Positions 1-7,720 of a stretch of 64,000 bases of DNA are shown here, piece by piece. Source of the DNA: Lentzea kentuckyensis. Its GTDB lineage: Bacteria; Actinomycetota; Actinomycetes; Mycobacteriales; Pseudonocardiaceae. Position 1 is the stretch's first letter. Each line of letters opens with the position of its first letter. The position numbers were made by a program, and so were the translations under genes. The DNA lies in assembly GCF_002150765.1 (NCBI RefSeq), contig NZ_MUYM01000015.1, positions 1 to 64,000 on the forward strand, given 5' to 3'. The notes beneath the pieces are model-generated. The model saw nothing but the letters and a program-made list of their open reading frames with translations. It did no database searches and had not been told where the DNA came from.

Positions 1-72
1 CGGTTCTGGAAGAACAACCAGAACCGGTCGAACCCCCTGCTGGATCGGGGTTCTAGGTTGTAATTTCATAGT
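1..72 (+). other. rRNA spacer upstream of 5S
   Basis: Sequence just before the 5S gene, most likely the 23S-5S internal spacer or the very end of 23S. It holds two perfect inverted repeats: a 9-bp pair at 1-9 and 18-26, and GAACCCC/GGGGTTC at 30-36 and 47-53. Such stems are typical of rRNA processing regions. No 23S body is visible, so the rRNA operon continues off the left edge. Confidence 0.6.
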
Positions 73-189
73 GTTTCGGTGGTTATAGCGTTGGGGAAAC
101 ACCCGGTCCCATTCCGAACCCGGTAGTTAAGCCCTTCTGCGCCGATGGTACTGCACTGGTTACGGTGTGGGAGAGTAGGTCGCCGCCGA
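73..189 (+). rRNA. rrf: 5S ribosomal RNA
   Basis: About 117 nt matching the actinobacterial 5S consensus. It begins GTTTCGGTGG, contains the conserved CCATTCCGAACCCGG block near 108-123 and AGTTAAGCCC near 126, and ends with GGTCGCCGCCGAAC, which can pair with the 5' end. It is a component of the large ribosomal subunit and would be co-transcribed with the 16S and 23S genes lying to the left. Ends are accurate to a few bases. Confidence 0.93.
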
Positions 190-200
190 ACTTAATTTGG

Positions 201-245
201 CCCTGCGGGTTGAGCGCTTCATGCGCTCCCCGCAGGGTCTTTTCG
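201..245 (+). terminator. rRNA operon terminator
   Basis: CCCTGCGGG at 201-209 pairs with CCCGCAGGG at 229-237, with GAGCG/CGCTC extending inside the loop, followed by TCTTTTCG. It sits 11 nt after the 5S gene and fits a rho-independent terminator for the rRNA operon. Confidence 0.85.
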
Positions 246-330
246 TGCTTGAGCGGCCGACCGGGTGATGGGCGCAGGCGAGCGGGTGATGCGAGTCCGG
301 CTCGGGTTGTTCGTCCCTACCGTGATCGTC

Positions 331-495
331 ATGAACGATCAGTGGGCAGGGGAGGCACCTTTGCGGTGGCGAGCGCGCAGGAGGCGGGGCAGGCACGCCC
401 GCGAGCCCGCGCCGTCCTCGCAGTCATTCCTGCCTGCAGTGCTCGGCGTCGTGCTGCTGGTGTGCCTGATCCTCCTCCTGCTGACGTACCTCTAG
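331..495 (+). CDS. Small single-span membrane protein, unknown
   Basis: A 54-residue reading frame from ATG 331. The N-terminal half is polar and strongly basic (RWRARRRRGRHAR around residues 13-25). The C-terminal half is one hydrophobic helix (LGVVLLVCLILLLLTYL) running to the stop, so the protein would be tail-anchored or N-in. An upstream in-frame start at 265 would give 76 residues, but the extra residues are low-quality. Its end overlaps by 4 bp the convergent fragment gene at 492-659. I recognise no family. Confidence 0.45.
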   Translation: MNDQWAGEAPLRWRARRRRGRHAREPAPSSQSFLPAVLGVVLLVCLILLLLTYL

Positions 496-659
496 CGGGA
501 CGGCAGCGCGTCGAACGCGACGGCCTGCGCGATCACGAGCCGGCGGTCGACGCCAGGATCCTGGATCGGGACCAGGTAGTGGTCGCGAACCCAGGTCTTC
601 TTGTCGACGCTGAACACGGGAGTGCCGTTCTCCGTGGTGAAGTCGAACTGATGCCTCAT
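492..659 (-). CDS. LURP-one/Tubby-like C-terminal fragment
   Basis: A 55-residue frame whose ATG overlaps the stop of the MazG-like gene (ATGA, 656-659), so it is probably translationally coupled. The sequence 'DFTTENGTPVFSVDKKTWV' followed by 'RDHYLVPIQDPGVDRRLVI' resembles the last strand-rich repeat of LURP-one-related/Tubby-like proteins (xGxPVxxVxKxWxxRDxYxV...). Those proteins are normally about 150-170 residues. Only the last third is present, so this is either a 5'-truncated remnant or a minimal stand-alone module. Family assignment is by pattern only. Confidence 0.5.
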   Translation of the reverse strand: MRHQFDFTTENGTPVFSVDKKTWVRDHYLVPIQDPGVDRRLVIAQAVAFDALPSR

Positions 660-1024
660 GGGGAACGGTGCTTCTCCGCCTCGACTGGGACGGGCGTCAG
701 GCTCCCGGTCGGGAACCGCCGCTCGTTGCGTTCGATCTTGGCGAACGCGGCCTCGACGAGGTCGACACCGAGCTTGTCCGCCAGCCTGGTGAGGTAGTGC
801 ATCACGTCCGCCAGCTCGTCCCGCACGTTCCAGGCGAGGTCTGGGTCTTTCATCGCGTTGGCTGCCTCTTCGGGCGTCAGCCACTGGAAGAGGTCGGTGA
901 GCTCGCCGACCTCCGCGGACAACGCCATCACCAGGTTCTTGGGGGTGTGGTAGCTGTCCCAGTCACGGGCGGCGGCGAAGGCCCGCAACGCGTCCCTCAG
1001 GTCCACGAGATCACGCTCACTCAT
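656..1024 (-). CDS. MazG-like nucleotide pyrophosphohydrolase
   Basis: A 122-residue all-alpha protein of the MazG/RS21-C6 (dCTPase-like) superfamily, which hydrolyses non-canonical or excess (d)NTPs to monophosphates for nucleotide-pool cleaning. Visible signature: 'NLVMALSAEVGELTDLFQW' near residues 30-48 (the ExxE of the Mg-binding site) and 'RDELADVMHYLTRLADKLG' near 68-86 (the second ExxD pair). The length fits single-domain MazG-like enzymes. ATG start at 1024. It is divergent from the NmrA gene and overlaps the 55-aa fragment gene downstream by 4 bp. Confidence 0.85.
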   Translation of the reverse strand: MSERDLVDLRDALRAFAAARDWDSYHTPKNLVMALSAEVGELTDLFQWLTPEEAANAMKDPDLAWNVRDELADVMHYLTRLADKLGVDLVEAAFAKIERNERRFPTGSLTPVPVEAEKHRSP

Positions 1025-1108
1025 GACCCACTAACTACCACGTTTGCCGAAAGACATGGGTGGACGAACGAGCAAGGATGGCGGCTGCTCAAGCATGGAT
1101 CGTCCGCG

Positions 1109-1143
1109 TCAATGTTGATTGGCTCTAGTCATGTCAACATTGA
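1109..1143. promoter_or_regulatory. Inverted repeat over the NmrA start codon
   Basis: TCAATGTTGA (1109-1118) and its exact reverse complement TCAACATTGA (1134-1143) flank a 15-bp spacer. The right arm starts immediately after the ATG of the 1131 gene. A protein bound here would cover the start region, so this may be an operator. The TGTTGA/TCAACA core recurs in the repeat array at 40536-40652. Confidence 0.5.
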
Positions 1144-1931
1144 GCGGAATCAACCAGTCGTCCATCCTCGTGCTCGGCGCCACCGGCAAGACCGGTCGTC
1201 GCGTCACCTCACTCCTCGGTCCCGCGGCCCGGCCTGCCTCACGCTCGTCGGCGACGAAGTTCGACTGGGCGACCCCAGAAACCTGGGAACCCGCCCTCGC
1301 CGGCACCACCGCGGCCTACGTCGTGCCGCCGGACAACCCCGCGGTCCTCGCCGAGTTCGTGCCGGTGGCGGTGAAGTCCGGGGTGACCCGGTTCGTGCTG
1401 CTGTCCATGCGCGGCGCTCCCGACGACGATCCCTTCGAGGCCGCGATCAAGGACTCCGGCGTCGAGTGGACGATCCTGCGTCCGACGTGGTTCATGCAGA
1501 ACTTCGACGAGGACCTGTTCGCGGCGCCCGTGCAGCACGGCGAGCTCGCGGTTCCCGCAGGCCAGGGCATCCACCCGTTCATTGATGTGGTGGACATCGC
1601 CGAGGTCGCCGTCGTCGCGCTGACCCAGGCCGGCCACGCGGGGCAGACCTACGAGCTGAGCGGACCCGAGTCGTTGTCGTTCGCCGAGATGCTCGCGCGG
1701 ATCGTCGCGGTGACCGGAAACCCCGTGCTGTACACCGACGTTGCCCCGAACGAGTTCGCCGCTTCGTTGCGCGGTTTCGGCTACCCGGACGAGATCGCCG
1801 ATCTCGTCACGATGCTGCTCGTGCGCATCCGCACGGGAGAAGAGGCCCATCTGTCCGATGGCGTGCAACGAGTTCTCGGCCGTGAGCCGCGAACGTTCGC
1901 CGACTACTTGGGCAGCAGCAGCTTCGTCTGA
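1131..1931 (+). CDS. NmrA/SDR-type NAD(P)-binding reductase
   Basis: A 266-residue atypical short-chain dehydrogenase of the NmrA/NAD(P)-binding family. The N-terminal Rossmann motif 'ILVLGATGKTGRRV' (residues ~10-23) carries the GxTGxxG variant. 'FVLLSMRGAP' and 'VEWTILRPTWFMQNF' (~110-125) are typical of the family, as is 'IDVVDIAEVAVVALTQ' in the C-terminal half. The catalytic YxxxK of classical SDRs is absent, as expected for NmrA-like redox sensors or quinone/flavin-type reductases. ATG 1131 is preferred over a TTG at 1119. The 3' end overlaps the convergent HIRAN gene by 28 bp. Substrate unknown. Confidence 0.8.
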   Translation: MSTLSGINQSSILVLGATGKTGRRVTSLLGPAARPASRSSATKFDWATPETWEPALAGTTAAYVVPPDNPAVLAEFVPVAVKSGVTRFVLLSMRGAPDDDPFEAAIKDSGVEWTILRPTWFMQNFDEDLFAAPVQHGELAVPAGQGIHPFIDVVDIAEVAVVALTQAGHAGQTYELSGPESLSFAEMLARIVAVTGNPVLYTDVAPNEFAASLRGFGYPDEIADLVTMLLVRIRTGEEAHLSDGVQRVLGREPRTFADYLGSSSFV

Positions 1932-2824
1932 AGGCCACGCGTGCCCTCGTTGGTGATCACCGCTTCGCAGAGCGCGCGCCCCGTGCGGGCGCGCCACTCT
2001 TGCGCGATGTCGCAGTAGCGCAGGCCCATCGCGTAACTGAGCTGGCCGATGCATTCGCCTTCGAGGAGCACCTCGAGCGTGTGTTCGCCGGTGTGACTGC
2101 CATGGGCGATGCGGCAGTCACGGAGCTCGGCGATGACGTGGACGGGCGTGCGGCCGTTGACCACCCGATGCAACACGTACTGATGGGCTTCCTCGCCCAT
2201 GACGTTGACCTGGCGTTCCGCGGGCAAGGTCGGTGCGATGCCGAGGACTTCGTGGTCGAGCAGCAGCAGCCGTGGAACGCCGAGGTGCAGGTGCACGCCG
2301 TAGTAGCGCTGGCCACCACCCATGATGCGGGCGGGACACGAACCGACCTCGCCGCGTTCGGCCAGTTCGAGCAGCAGCGGCTGGTAGTCGGCGGCCTGGT
2401 CGCCGCGCAGGTAGCCGGCGGTGATGGCGGATCCGTCGCCGCGCAACAGGTCGACCCGCACCGACTGCTGGTCGTAACGGTTGGCCTGTTCCGGGATCAG
2501 CACGGCGGTCGCGGGGATCGCCTCGTCGAGAGGCAGCGCCGTCGAGTGCCTCGCCACCTCGGCGATGGCGTCCTGGTAGTGCGACTCACCGACGATCGCG
2601 ACCCGGCCGGCCGTGGACAGCCGGCGGATGCGGGAGCGGGTGCGCATGGGCGCGACCTGGTCGGGCGCCGCTCTGTTCTTGCTGCCGATGAACATCAGGG
2701 CGAACAACGCGAGCCCGATGACGAAGCCCAGCGGGCCGAAAGCAACGGTCAGAACCAGCGCGAGCACGGCAACGGAGATCAGGACTGCGGCAGGCGAGGG
2801 CTCTGTACGTTGCTGCATCGTCAT
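1904..2824 (-). CDS. Membrane-anchored HIRAN-domain protein
   Basis: A 306-residue protein. Residues ~12-46 form a hydrophobic hairpin (two helices around a GPLG turn). Residues ~72-165 match the HIRAN pattern: 'VAIVGESHYQDA', then 'LIPEQANRYDQQSVRVDL', 'TAGYLRGDQAADYQPLL'. HIRAN modules bind DNA ends or stalled forks in SNF2/Rad5 proteins but also occur alone in bacteria. A second, weaker copy may lie at ~228-300 ('TLEVLLEGECIGQLSYAM'). GAGGA lies 8 nt before ATG 2824. Membrane attachment is unusual for HIRAN. Role unknown. Confidence 0.65.
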   Translation of the reverse strand: MTMQQRTEPSPAAVLISVAVLALVLTVAFGPLGFVIGLALFALMFIGSKNRAAPDQVAPMRTRSRIRRLSTAGRVAIVGESHYQDAIAEVARHSTALPLDEAIPATAVLIPEQANRYDQQSVRVDLLRGDGSAITAGYLRGDQAADYQPLLLELAERGEVGSCPARIMGGGQRYYGVHLHLGVPRLLLLDHEVLGIAPTLPAERQVNVMGEEAHQYVLHRVVNGRTPVHVIAELRDCRIAHGSHTGEHTLEVLLEGECIGQLSYAMGLRYCDIAQEWRARTGRALCEAVITNEGTRGLQTKLLLPK

Positions 2825-2930
2825 GGGGCATCCTCACGACTCGGCTTCCCGTCACTCTCAGTGTCGGGGATGCCGGACGATGCGTTTCACAAATCGCTCG
2901 TTTGGTCTAGTACAACCGAGTTCTTCGCTT

Positions 2931-2947
2931 CATTCAGTGACTGAATG
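2931..2947. promoter_or_regulatory. 17-bp palindrome CATTCAGT-G-ACTGAATG
   Basis: A perfect 8-bp-arm palindrome in the 151-bp gap between the XRE/ImmA gene (ending 2976) and the HIRAN gene (starting 2824). It is AT-richer than its surroundings and has no T-tract on either side, so an operator is more likely than a terminator. Confidence 0.45.
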
Positions 2948-2975
2948 GATACGCAACCTGATCCATCGCGATTGG

Positions 2976-3815
2976 TCAGTGCACCAGAGTGAGGCGCGCA
3001 CGGCCTCGGGGACCTGGTTCGCCGCCACCGGGCAGTGCGGTCAGCACGAGCCCGAACACGAGGCCGTTGAGCTCTTCCAAGCCGAGGTTCAGTTCTTTGG
3101 CGACGTGCAGCGGCGTCGTGCCGTTCTCGCGGAGCACCCTGAAGACCTTGGTGAGCAGCTTCGAGGTTTCCCGGCGAGCCAGCCAGCGGCGGTAGTTCGT
3201 GCCGTAGAACTGCGTTTCGGGCATGAGGAACTCGGCGGCGAACTCCGCGGGTTCGTCGTGGCCGAGGAGGACGGCGAGTTGCCGGGTGGCGTCGAACCTC
3301 GCCTGCTCCGGCGTCGCCGTCGGGTTCAGGAACACGAACGGCGTTCCGTTGTGCCAGCAGGAGAACGCCTCCTGCGCGGCGCAGTCGACGGGCAGCGAGA
3401 ACACCCGCACCCCGCGCGATTCGAGCAGCTGCACCATGTTCGGCGCCGGCCCGTCGTCGAGGCGCCAGGCAGCGCGCGTGCTGCTCGGCGACGTCCGGGG
3501 AGGTGGCAGGTTCGGCTGGGGGAGCACGAACAGACGCTCCAGCCACCCGTTGAACTCGATGGCCAGCTGGGCCGCCGCGGTCGCCTGCACGTCGTCCGGC
3601 CCGTTCTGCGGCCGTGGCGGTTCCGGCGCGGTCAGGAACGCCTCCGGAAACGCGAGCGCCCCGGCCAGCGACTCGACGGTGGCTGCCTTGGGCCTGCGCT
3701 GCCCGCGCTCGTACTCGCCGATGGCCCGCGCCGACACCCCGGACTTGCGCGCGAGCTCGGCCGCGGTGAGTCCGCGCCGGGTGCGGGCGAGCGTGAGTCG
3801 CGACGGGGTGAGCAT
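2976..3815 (-). CDS. XRE regulator with degenerate ImmA/IrrE domain
   Basis: A 279-residue protein with an N-terminal XRE helix-turn-helix (residues ~1-60: 'LARTRRGLTAAELARKSGVS' and 'YERGQRRPKAATVESLA') and a C-terminal ImmA/IrrE (DUF955) fold. In the family the metalloprotease motif reads HExxH inside 'FTLAHELGHLxxH'. Here the equivalent stretch is 'RFDATRQLAVLLGH', so the zinc-binding HExxH is lost while the following 'AAEFLMP' is kept. It is therefore probably a non-catalytic sensor or repressor. ATG 3815 is chosen because the HTH starts at once; a GTG at 3854 is possible. It is followed by, and probably acts with, the surrounding nuclease genes. Confidence 0.8.
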   Translation of the reverse strand: MLTPSRLTLARTRRGLTAAELARKSGVSARAIGEYERGQRRPKAATVESLAGALAFPEAFLTAPEPPRPQNGPDDVQATAAAQLAIEFNGWLERLFVLPQPNLPPPRTSPSSTRAAWRLDDGPAPNMVQLLESRGVRVFSLPVDCAAQEAFSCWHNGTPFVFLNPTATPEQARFDATRQLAVLLGHDEPAEFAAEFLMPETQFYGTNYRRWLARRETSKLLTKVFRVLRENGTTPLHVAKELNLGLEELNGLVFGLVLTALPGGGEPGPRGRARLTLVH

Positions 3816-3968
3816 GATCCGGTCATTGTCGCTGTTGCCGCGCCGCGCTGCCACGCGGGTCCGGTTGGACCGGTCAGGTTGCTCTCGAGCCGCCCGCGAA
3901 CTTGCGGCGCCGCCTGATCCTGTTCGGTGCTTCCGCCCGAATCGCCCTTTCCCCGGGCTGCCGGATGC

Positions 3969-4601
3969 TCACCGCTTCAACGCGATCGGGAAGTCCACCT
4001 CCTCCGGACCGTCCACATTGGGCGCCTTGAGCTGCGGGAACTCCATCGGCGGCAACACGATCCGATGCGCCCACCGCTCGATGATCTGGTTCTGCGGCGT
4101 CGGCTCCGGCTGCGACACCTCGCGCAGCACCACGAGCCGATCCGCCAGCTGCAGCGGATACGTGACGAGGAACCACAACTTCAGCCCCTCGCTGCGCGCG
4201 TTCTCGAACAGCGCGAACTGGTCGTGGTCGTTGCCCCGCATCATCGCCGAGATGGCGGGCCCCTTCGCGTAGTCGCTGCGCAACGGCGCGTCCGTCGACC
4301 CCGTTCCCCGGTTGCCCTGCAGCGTGCCCAGCAGAATCGGCCGCGACGGGTGCCGCACCAGACCGGCGTTCCAGTGGTCGAGGCGTTGCCACCCCTCCAC
4401 GGCCAGCAACTGGCGCAGCGTGCCCACCCGATGAATCCAGTCGAGCAGCCCCGGCGCGTTCGTCGGTCCGAACGGCGGCGAGGCGGCGCGTGCGTCGATA
4501 CCGGCGGCGATCGCGCGGTCCAGGACCGCGAGGCGCAGCCCCAGCTCGGCGAGCCGCTCGGCGGGCGTCGGGGTCAGCTTGCGGAAGGCGGCGTTGGTCA
4601 T
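3969..4601 (-). CDS. Unknown 210-aa protein beside XRE/ImmA and Vsr
   Basis: A soluble 210-residue protein I do not recognise. An N-terminal helical part ('PTPAERLAELGLRLAVLDRAI') is followed by mixed alpha/beta sequence with no catalytic motif I can name; 'LLGTLQGNRGTGS' near 90-102 is the most distinctive stretch. ATG 4601 is preferred (an upstream GTG at 4631 is possible). It is divergent from the Vsr gene with start codons about 50 bp apart and lies upstream of the XRE/ImmA gene on the same strand. A partner in a nuclease/regulator module is an inference from position alone. Confidence 0.55.
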   Translation of the reverse strand: MTNAAFRKLTPTPAERLAELGLRLAVLDRAIAAGIDARAASPPFGPTNAPGLLDWIHRVGTLRQLLAVEGWQRLDHWNAGLVRHPSRPILLGTLQGNRGTGSTDAPLRSDYAKGPAISAMMRGNDHDQFALFENARSEGLKLWFLVTYPLQLADRLVVLREVSQPEPTPQNQIIERWAHRIVLPPMEFPQLKAPNVDGPEEVDFPIALKR

Positions 4602-4650
4602 GGGATCGACGGTAGCGACGGGGTCTGACAATTCCGGGAAACCGCAGGTC

Positions 4651-5109
4651 GTGTACCGCTACGTCGATGCAGGACCCGCCCCGGCCGCCTCCTCCGAGGC
4701 GACGTCGCGGGTGATGCGCAGGACCCGCCGGACCGGCACCGCGCCCGAGATGGCGGTGCGGCGAGCGCTGCACCGCCGTGGGCTGCGCTATCTCGTGGAC
4801 GTCGCACCGCCTGGGACCAACCGACGGCGACGTGTCGACGTGCTGCTGCGCGGAGCGCGGATCGCGTTGTTCGTCGACGGTTGCTTCTGGCACTCGTGTC
4901 CCGAGCACGGCCAGCTGCCGAAGGCCAACCGCGAGTGGTGGCAGGTCAAGTTGCACGGTGTGGTCGTTCGAGACCTCGACACCAACGCCCAACTCACGGC
5001 GGCCGGCTGGCTCGTCGTTCGCGTGTGGGAGCACGACGACCCGGACGAAGTCGCCGACCGGATCGCCGTGCTCATAGCCTCACGGCAGGTCAGGCCGCCA
5101 CGGGCGTGA
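4651..5109 (+). CDS. vsr: Vsr-type (very-short-patch-like) DNA endonuclease
   Basis: A 152-residue PD-(D/E)XK nuclease of the Vsr family. The diagnostic order is present: 'SRVMRRTRRTGTAPEMAVR', 'GLRYLVDVAPPGTNRRRRVD', then 'ALFVDGCFWHSCPEHG' (catalytic Asp and metal-site His/Cys), 'PKANREWWQVKL', 'RDLDTNAQLTAAGW' and 'VVRVWEHDD'. Vsr enzymes nick beside T:G mismatches created by deamination of 5-methylcytosine. No cytosine methyltransferase is visible nearby, so it may instead serve defence or general repair. GTG 4651 is chosen; upstream residues are not family-like. The 3' end overlaps the convergent YhaN-like gene by 20 bp. Confidence 0.85.
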   Translation: MYRYVDAGPAPAASSEATSRVMRRTRRTGTAPEMAVRRALHRRGLRYLVDVAPPGTNRRRRVDVLLRGARIALFVDGCFWHSCPEHGQLPKANREWWQVKLHGVVVRDLDTNAQLTAAGWLVVRVWEHDDPDEVADRIAVLIASRQVRPPRA

Positions 5110-7720
5110 GCTGGTGCAGCACGTCGCGGTCTCCCAGTCGTTCCTGCGCCCACTCCACCACCGCGCTCTCCTGCGCGAACAGCACGATCTGCCGGTCCTC
5201 CGACAGCCGCAGCAGCAGGTCCAGCACCGCGCGGGTGCGGGCGTCGTCGGCCTGCACGGTGACGTCGTCCAACAGCAACGGGCACGGCTCGGTAGCCAAG
5301 TGCTGGGCGAGGGCGACGCGCAGCAGCAGATAGATCTGCTCGGCCGTGCCCAACGACAAACGCGAGGCCTGGTGCCACGTCTCAGAAGCAGCGCACACGC
5401 GCACGGTCAGAGAGGCGGGGTCTACTGCTGCGTCGACATAACGGCCGTCGGTCACGAGAGGCAGCCAGGTGCGGAGGGTGTCTTCCAGAGCCGGTGCGAT
5501 GGTGCTGTGCACCTTCTCGCGGGCGGCGGTCAGGTAGCGGGAGGCGAGGTCGATGGCCTGCACCTCGGCGGTCACCTCGGCCAGCACCCGCGCGGCGGCC
5601 TGCACGCCTTCTTCCGCGTCCGGGACGCTGGGCAGGCCGCGGACCATCTCGGTGACGGTGGCGGCCAGGGTGTCGCTCTGCGCGGCCAGCGACGGGTCGA
5701 CGGGATCGCAGGCCGCGTAGCGGAGGGAGGTTTCGATCAGCGCGGCGTGGTGGTTCTGGGCCGCGGAGAGGGTTGTCTCCAGATCGTTGAGCGTGCCGGC
5801 GGCCAGCAGGGACTGGAGTTCGGCCCAGGCGTTGCGTTCTTCCTCGGCCTCGCGCAGCAGGCGGTCCCAGCCGCGTTGCCACTCGGCGATCGCGCGGAGC
5901 AGGTCTTCCGGGCGTTCGCCGCTGCCGCCGATCGCGGTCACGGCGTTGCGCAGCAGGGCCAGCGCGCGGGTGTGGGCGACGGTGGCTTCGGCGACGGTCG
6001 CCTCCGCCAGGCGGCGGTCGTCCAGCGCCTGGGCCAGCAGCGGGCGCTGGGCGGCCATCAACGCCTGGCGGCCGCGGACCTTGCAGTCGGTCTCGTAGTC
6101 GATCAGCAGGTCCGGCACGGACATGGCGGCGTCGATCTTGCCGCGGGCCGCCAGTTCCACGCGGACCACCTTCTCGGTGCGCGCGACCTCGCAGTCCAGG
6201 TCCGCCTGCACGGCTTCCCAGGCGGCGCGGTTCGCCAGGCGCCACAACGTTTCGCGGTCCGGGGGCACGCCCAGGGACGCACACGACGCGACGGCTTCGT
6301 CGTGCACGCGCACGGCTTCCGACGCCACCGCGCGCTGGCCCTCTGCCTCGGCCAGCTTGCGGTCCGCGATGAACAGCACGCCCCGCGCATCGGTTGCCAT
6401 GCCGGCGCGTTCGGCGGCGAACGCCACGGCCGCGTCGCGTTGAGGGCCGTTGCCGCGGGCGAGGGCGCCGCCGACGCCGGCCACCAGTGCTGCCACCAGG
6501 ACGCCCACCGCGGCGAGTTCCTGGCCGGTCAGGAACAGCAGCAGGCCGACCAGCGTGGTCAGGCAGCTCAGGGCCAGCAACGCGTTGCGCAGGAACGGGT
6601 TCGGCATCGCGATCTCCCGCACGCGCGCCGCCGCCACGTCGGCTTCCACCTGGGCGCGGGCCGCGTTGGCGGCGGCCTCGTCCTGGAAGGCCCTGGCGGT
6701 GTCCACCTCGATCGACGCGGTGGTCAGACGGCCGCCGGCGGCCGGGTCCAGACGGGTGGCCAGGCCGCGCAGCACCGACGGTTCGGCAGTGGTCGGCGGT
6801 GAAGGACGGCGTTCGTTGTGCGCGGCTGCCACGGCAGAAGCGGTCTCATAGGCCGATGCCACGACACGGAGTTCATCGTCGACCGCGGTCTCACCAACGG
6901 GAAACTGCGGAAGGGCTTCCAGCTCGTCTTCGAGAGTGGACGCCGACGGGCCGGTCAGCACACGCGGGGTTGGGGCCGCACGCCACGCGGCCAGCGCACG
7001 GTTGACCACGTGGGTCAGCTCCTCCTGCGCGGCGAGGCCGGACGGCGGTGAGTCGCCGAAACGCTCCTGCAGCTCACTCAGCCGTGCCACTCGAGCCGAC
7101 AGTGTGTCGATCACGACCGCATGTTCTTGAACGTCCAGGCGCGCGCGTGCGGCTGCGGCTGCTCGGGCGTGAGCACTCAGTTCGAGGTAACGGGTGTGCT
7201 CGCGGCGGGCCAGGCTCAGATCGGTTTCGGCCTCGCGCAAGCGGTTCCGGGCCTCCCGCAACTCGTCGACCGGCGCGCTCAGTCGCAGCAACGCCTGCTC
7301 CACCGTGCCGTCGGTGCCCGCCGTGGCCGCCGCACGCCGCAGGTGATCCTGCAGGCCGTCCGCCGCGTCCAGCACGGTCAGCAGCTGTGCCTGGTCGACG
7401 CATGCGGTGGCGGCGAACGACGTGCGGTCCAAACCGAGCCGGCGGGCGACGTCCGGAGACGAGTCGTCGTTCAGATCGCGGTCCACCGCGACGACTTCGC
7501 CGGACTCCATCGACACCATCGCCGCCACCCGCCACGACTCACCGTGCCACGGGCGGTGCCGCGACGACGGTTCACCGCACAGAGCGACACGGATCGCGGC
7601 GTGCCAGGTCGACTTCGCGGACTCGTTCACGCCCGACACCACGGTCAGCCCGGGCGCCAGGGGCAACGTCCGGTCGTGCAACGGCCCGAAGGCGTGCGCG
7701 GTCACCGACTCGATCTTCAT
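5090..7720 (-). CDS. YhaN/SbcC-like ATPase with central membrane hairpin
   Basis: An 876-residue SMC/Rad50-type ATPase. Walker A near residues 30-38 reads 'SGVNESAKST' (the usual last Gly of the P-loop is Ala). Long coiled coils run ~150-360 and ~430-700, interrupted at ~375-420 by two hydrophobic helices ('LTTLVGLLLFLTG', 'VGVLVAALVAGVGGALA'), the layout of Bacillus YhaN rather than soluble SbcC. The C-terminal head has the signature 'SLGTAEQIYLLLRVALAQHL' and Walker B 'CPLLLDDVTVQADD'. ATG 7720 follows GGAGGA and overlaps the phosphoesterase stop (ATGA). YhaO-YhaN pairs act in DNA end processing. Last gene of a four-gene operon. Confidence 0.85.
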   Translation of the reverse strand: MKIESVTAHAFGPLHDRTLPLAPGLTVVSGVNESAKSTWHAAIRVALCGEPSSRHRPWHGESWRVAAMVSMESGEVVAVDRDLNDDSSPDVARRLGLDRTSFAATACVDQAQLLTVLDAADGLQDHLRRAAATAGTDGTVEQALLRLSAPVDELREARNRLREAETDLSLARREHTRYLELSAHARAAAAARARLDVQEHAVVIDTLSARVARLSELQERFGDSPPSGLAAQEELTHVVNRALAAWRAAPTPRVLTGPSASTLEDELEALPQFPVGETAVDDELRVVASAYETASAVAAAHNERRPSPPTTAEPSVLRGLATRLDPAAGGRLTTASIEVDTARAFQDEAAANAARAQVEADVAAARVREIAMPNPFLRNALLALSCLTTLVGLLLFLTGQELAAVGVLVAALVAGVGGALARGNGPQRDAAVAFAAERAGMATDARGVLFIADRKLAEAEGQRAVASEAVRVHDEAVASCASLGVPPDRETLWRLANRAAWEAVQADLDCEVARTEKVVRVELAARGKIDAAMSVPDLLIDYETDCKVRGRQALMAAQRPLLAQALDDRRLAEATVAEATVAHTRALALLRNAVTAIGGSGERPEDLLRAIAEWQRGWDRLLREAEEERNAWAELQSLLAAGTLNDLETTLSAAQNHHAALIETSLRYAACDPVDPSLAAQSDTLAATVTEMVRGLPSVPDAEEGVQAAARVLAEVTAEVQAIDLASRYLTAAREKVHSTIAPALEDTLRTWLPLVTDGRYVDAAVDPASLTVRVCAASETWHQASRLSLGTAEQIYLLLRVALAQHLATEPCPLLLDDVTVQADDARTRAVLDLLLRLSEDRQIVLFAQESAVVEWAQERLGDRDVLHQLTPVAA

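Noticed and set aside
1..72. 3' end of 23S rRNA
   Set aside because: No conserved 23S terminal helix recognised; the hairpins fit spacer better. Left as spacer with moderate confidence.
5114..6802. 562-codon plus-strand frame opposite the YhaN-like gene
   Set aside because: Gln/Gly/His/Arg-rich shadow of the coiled-coil coding sequence, no domain.
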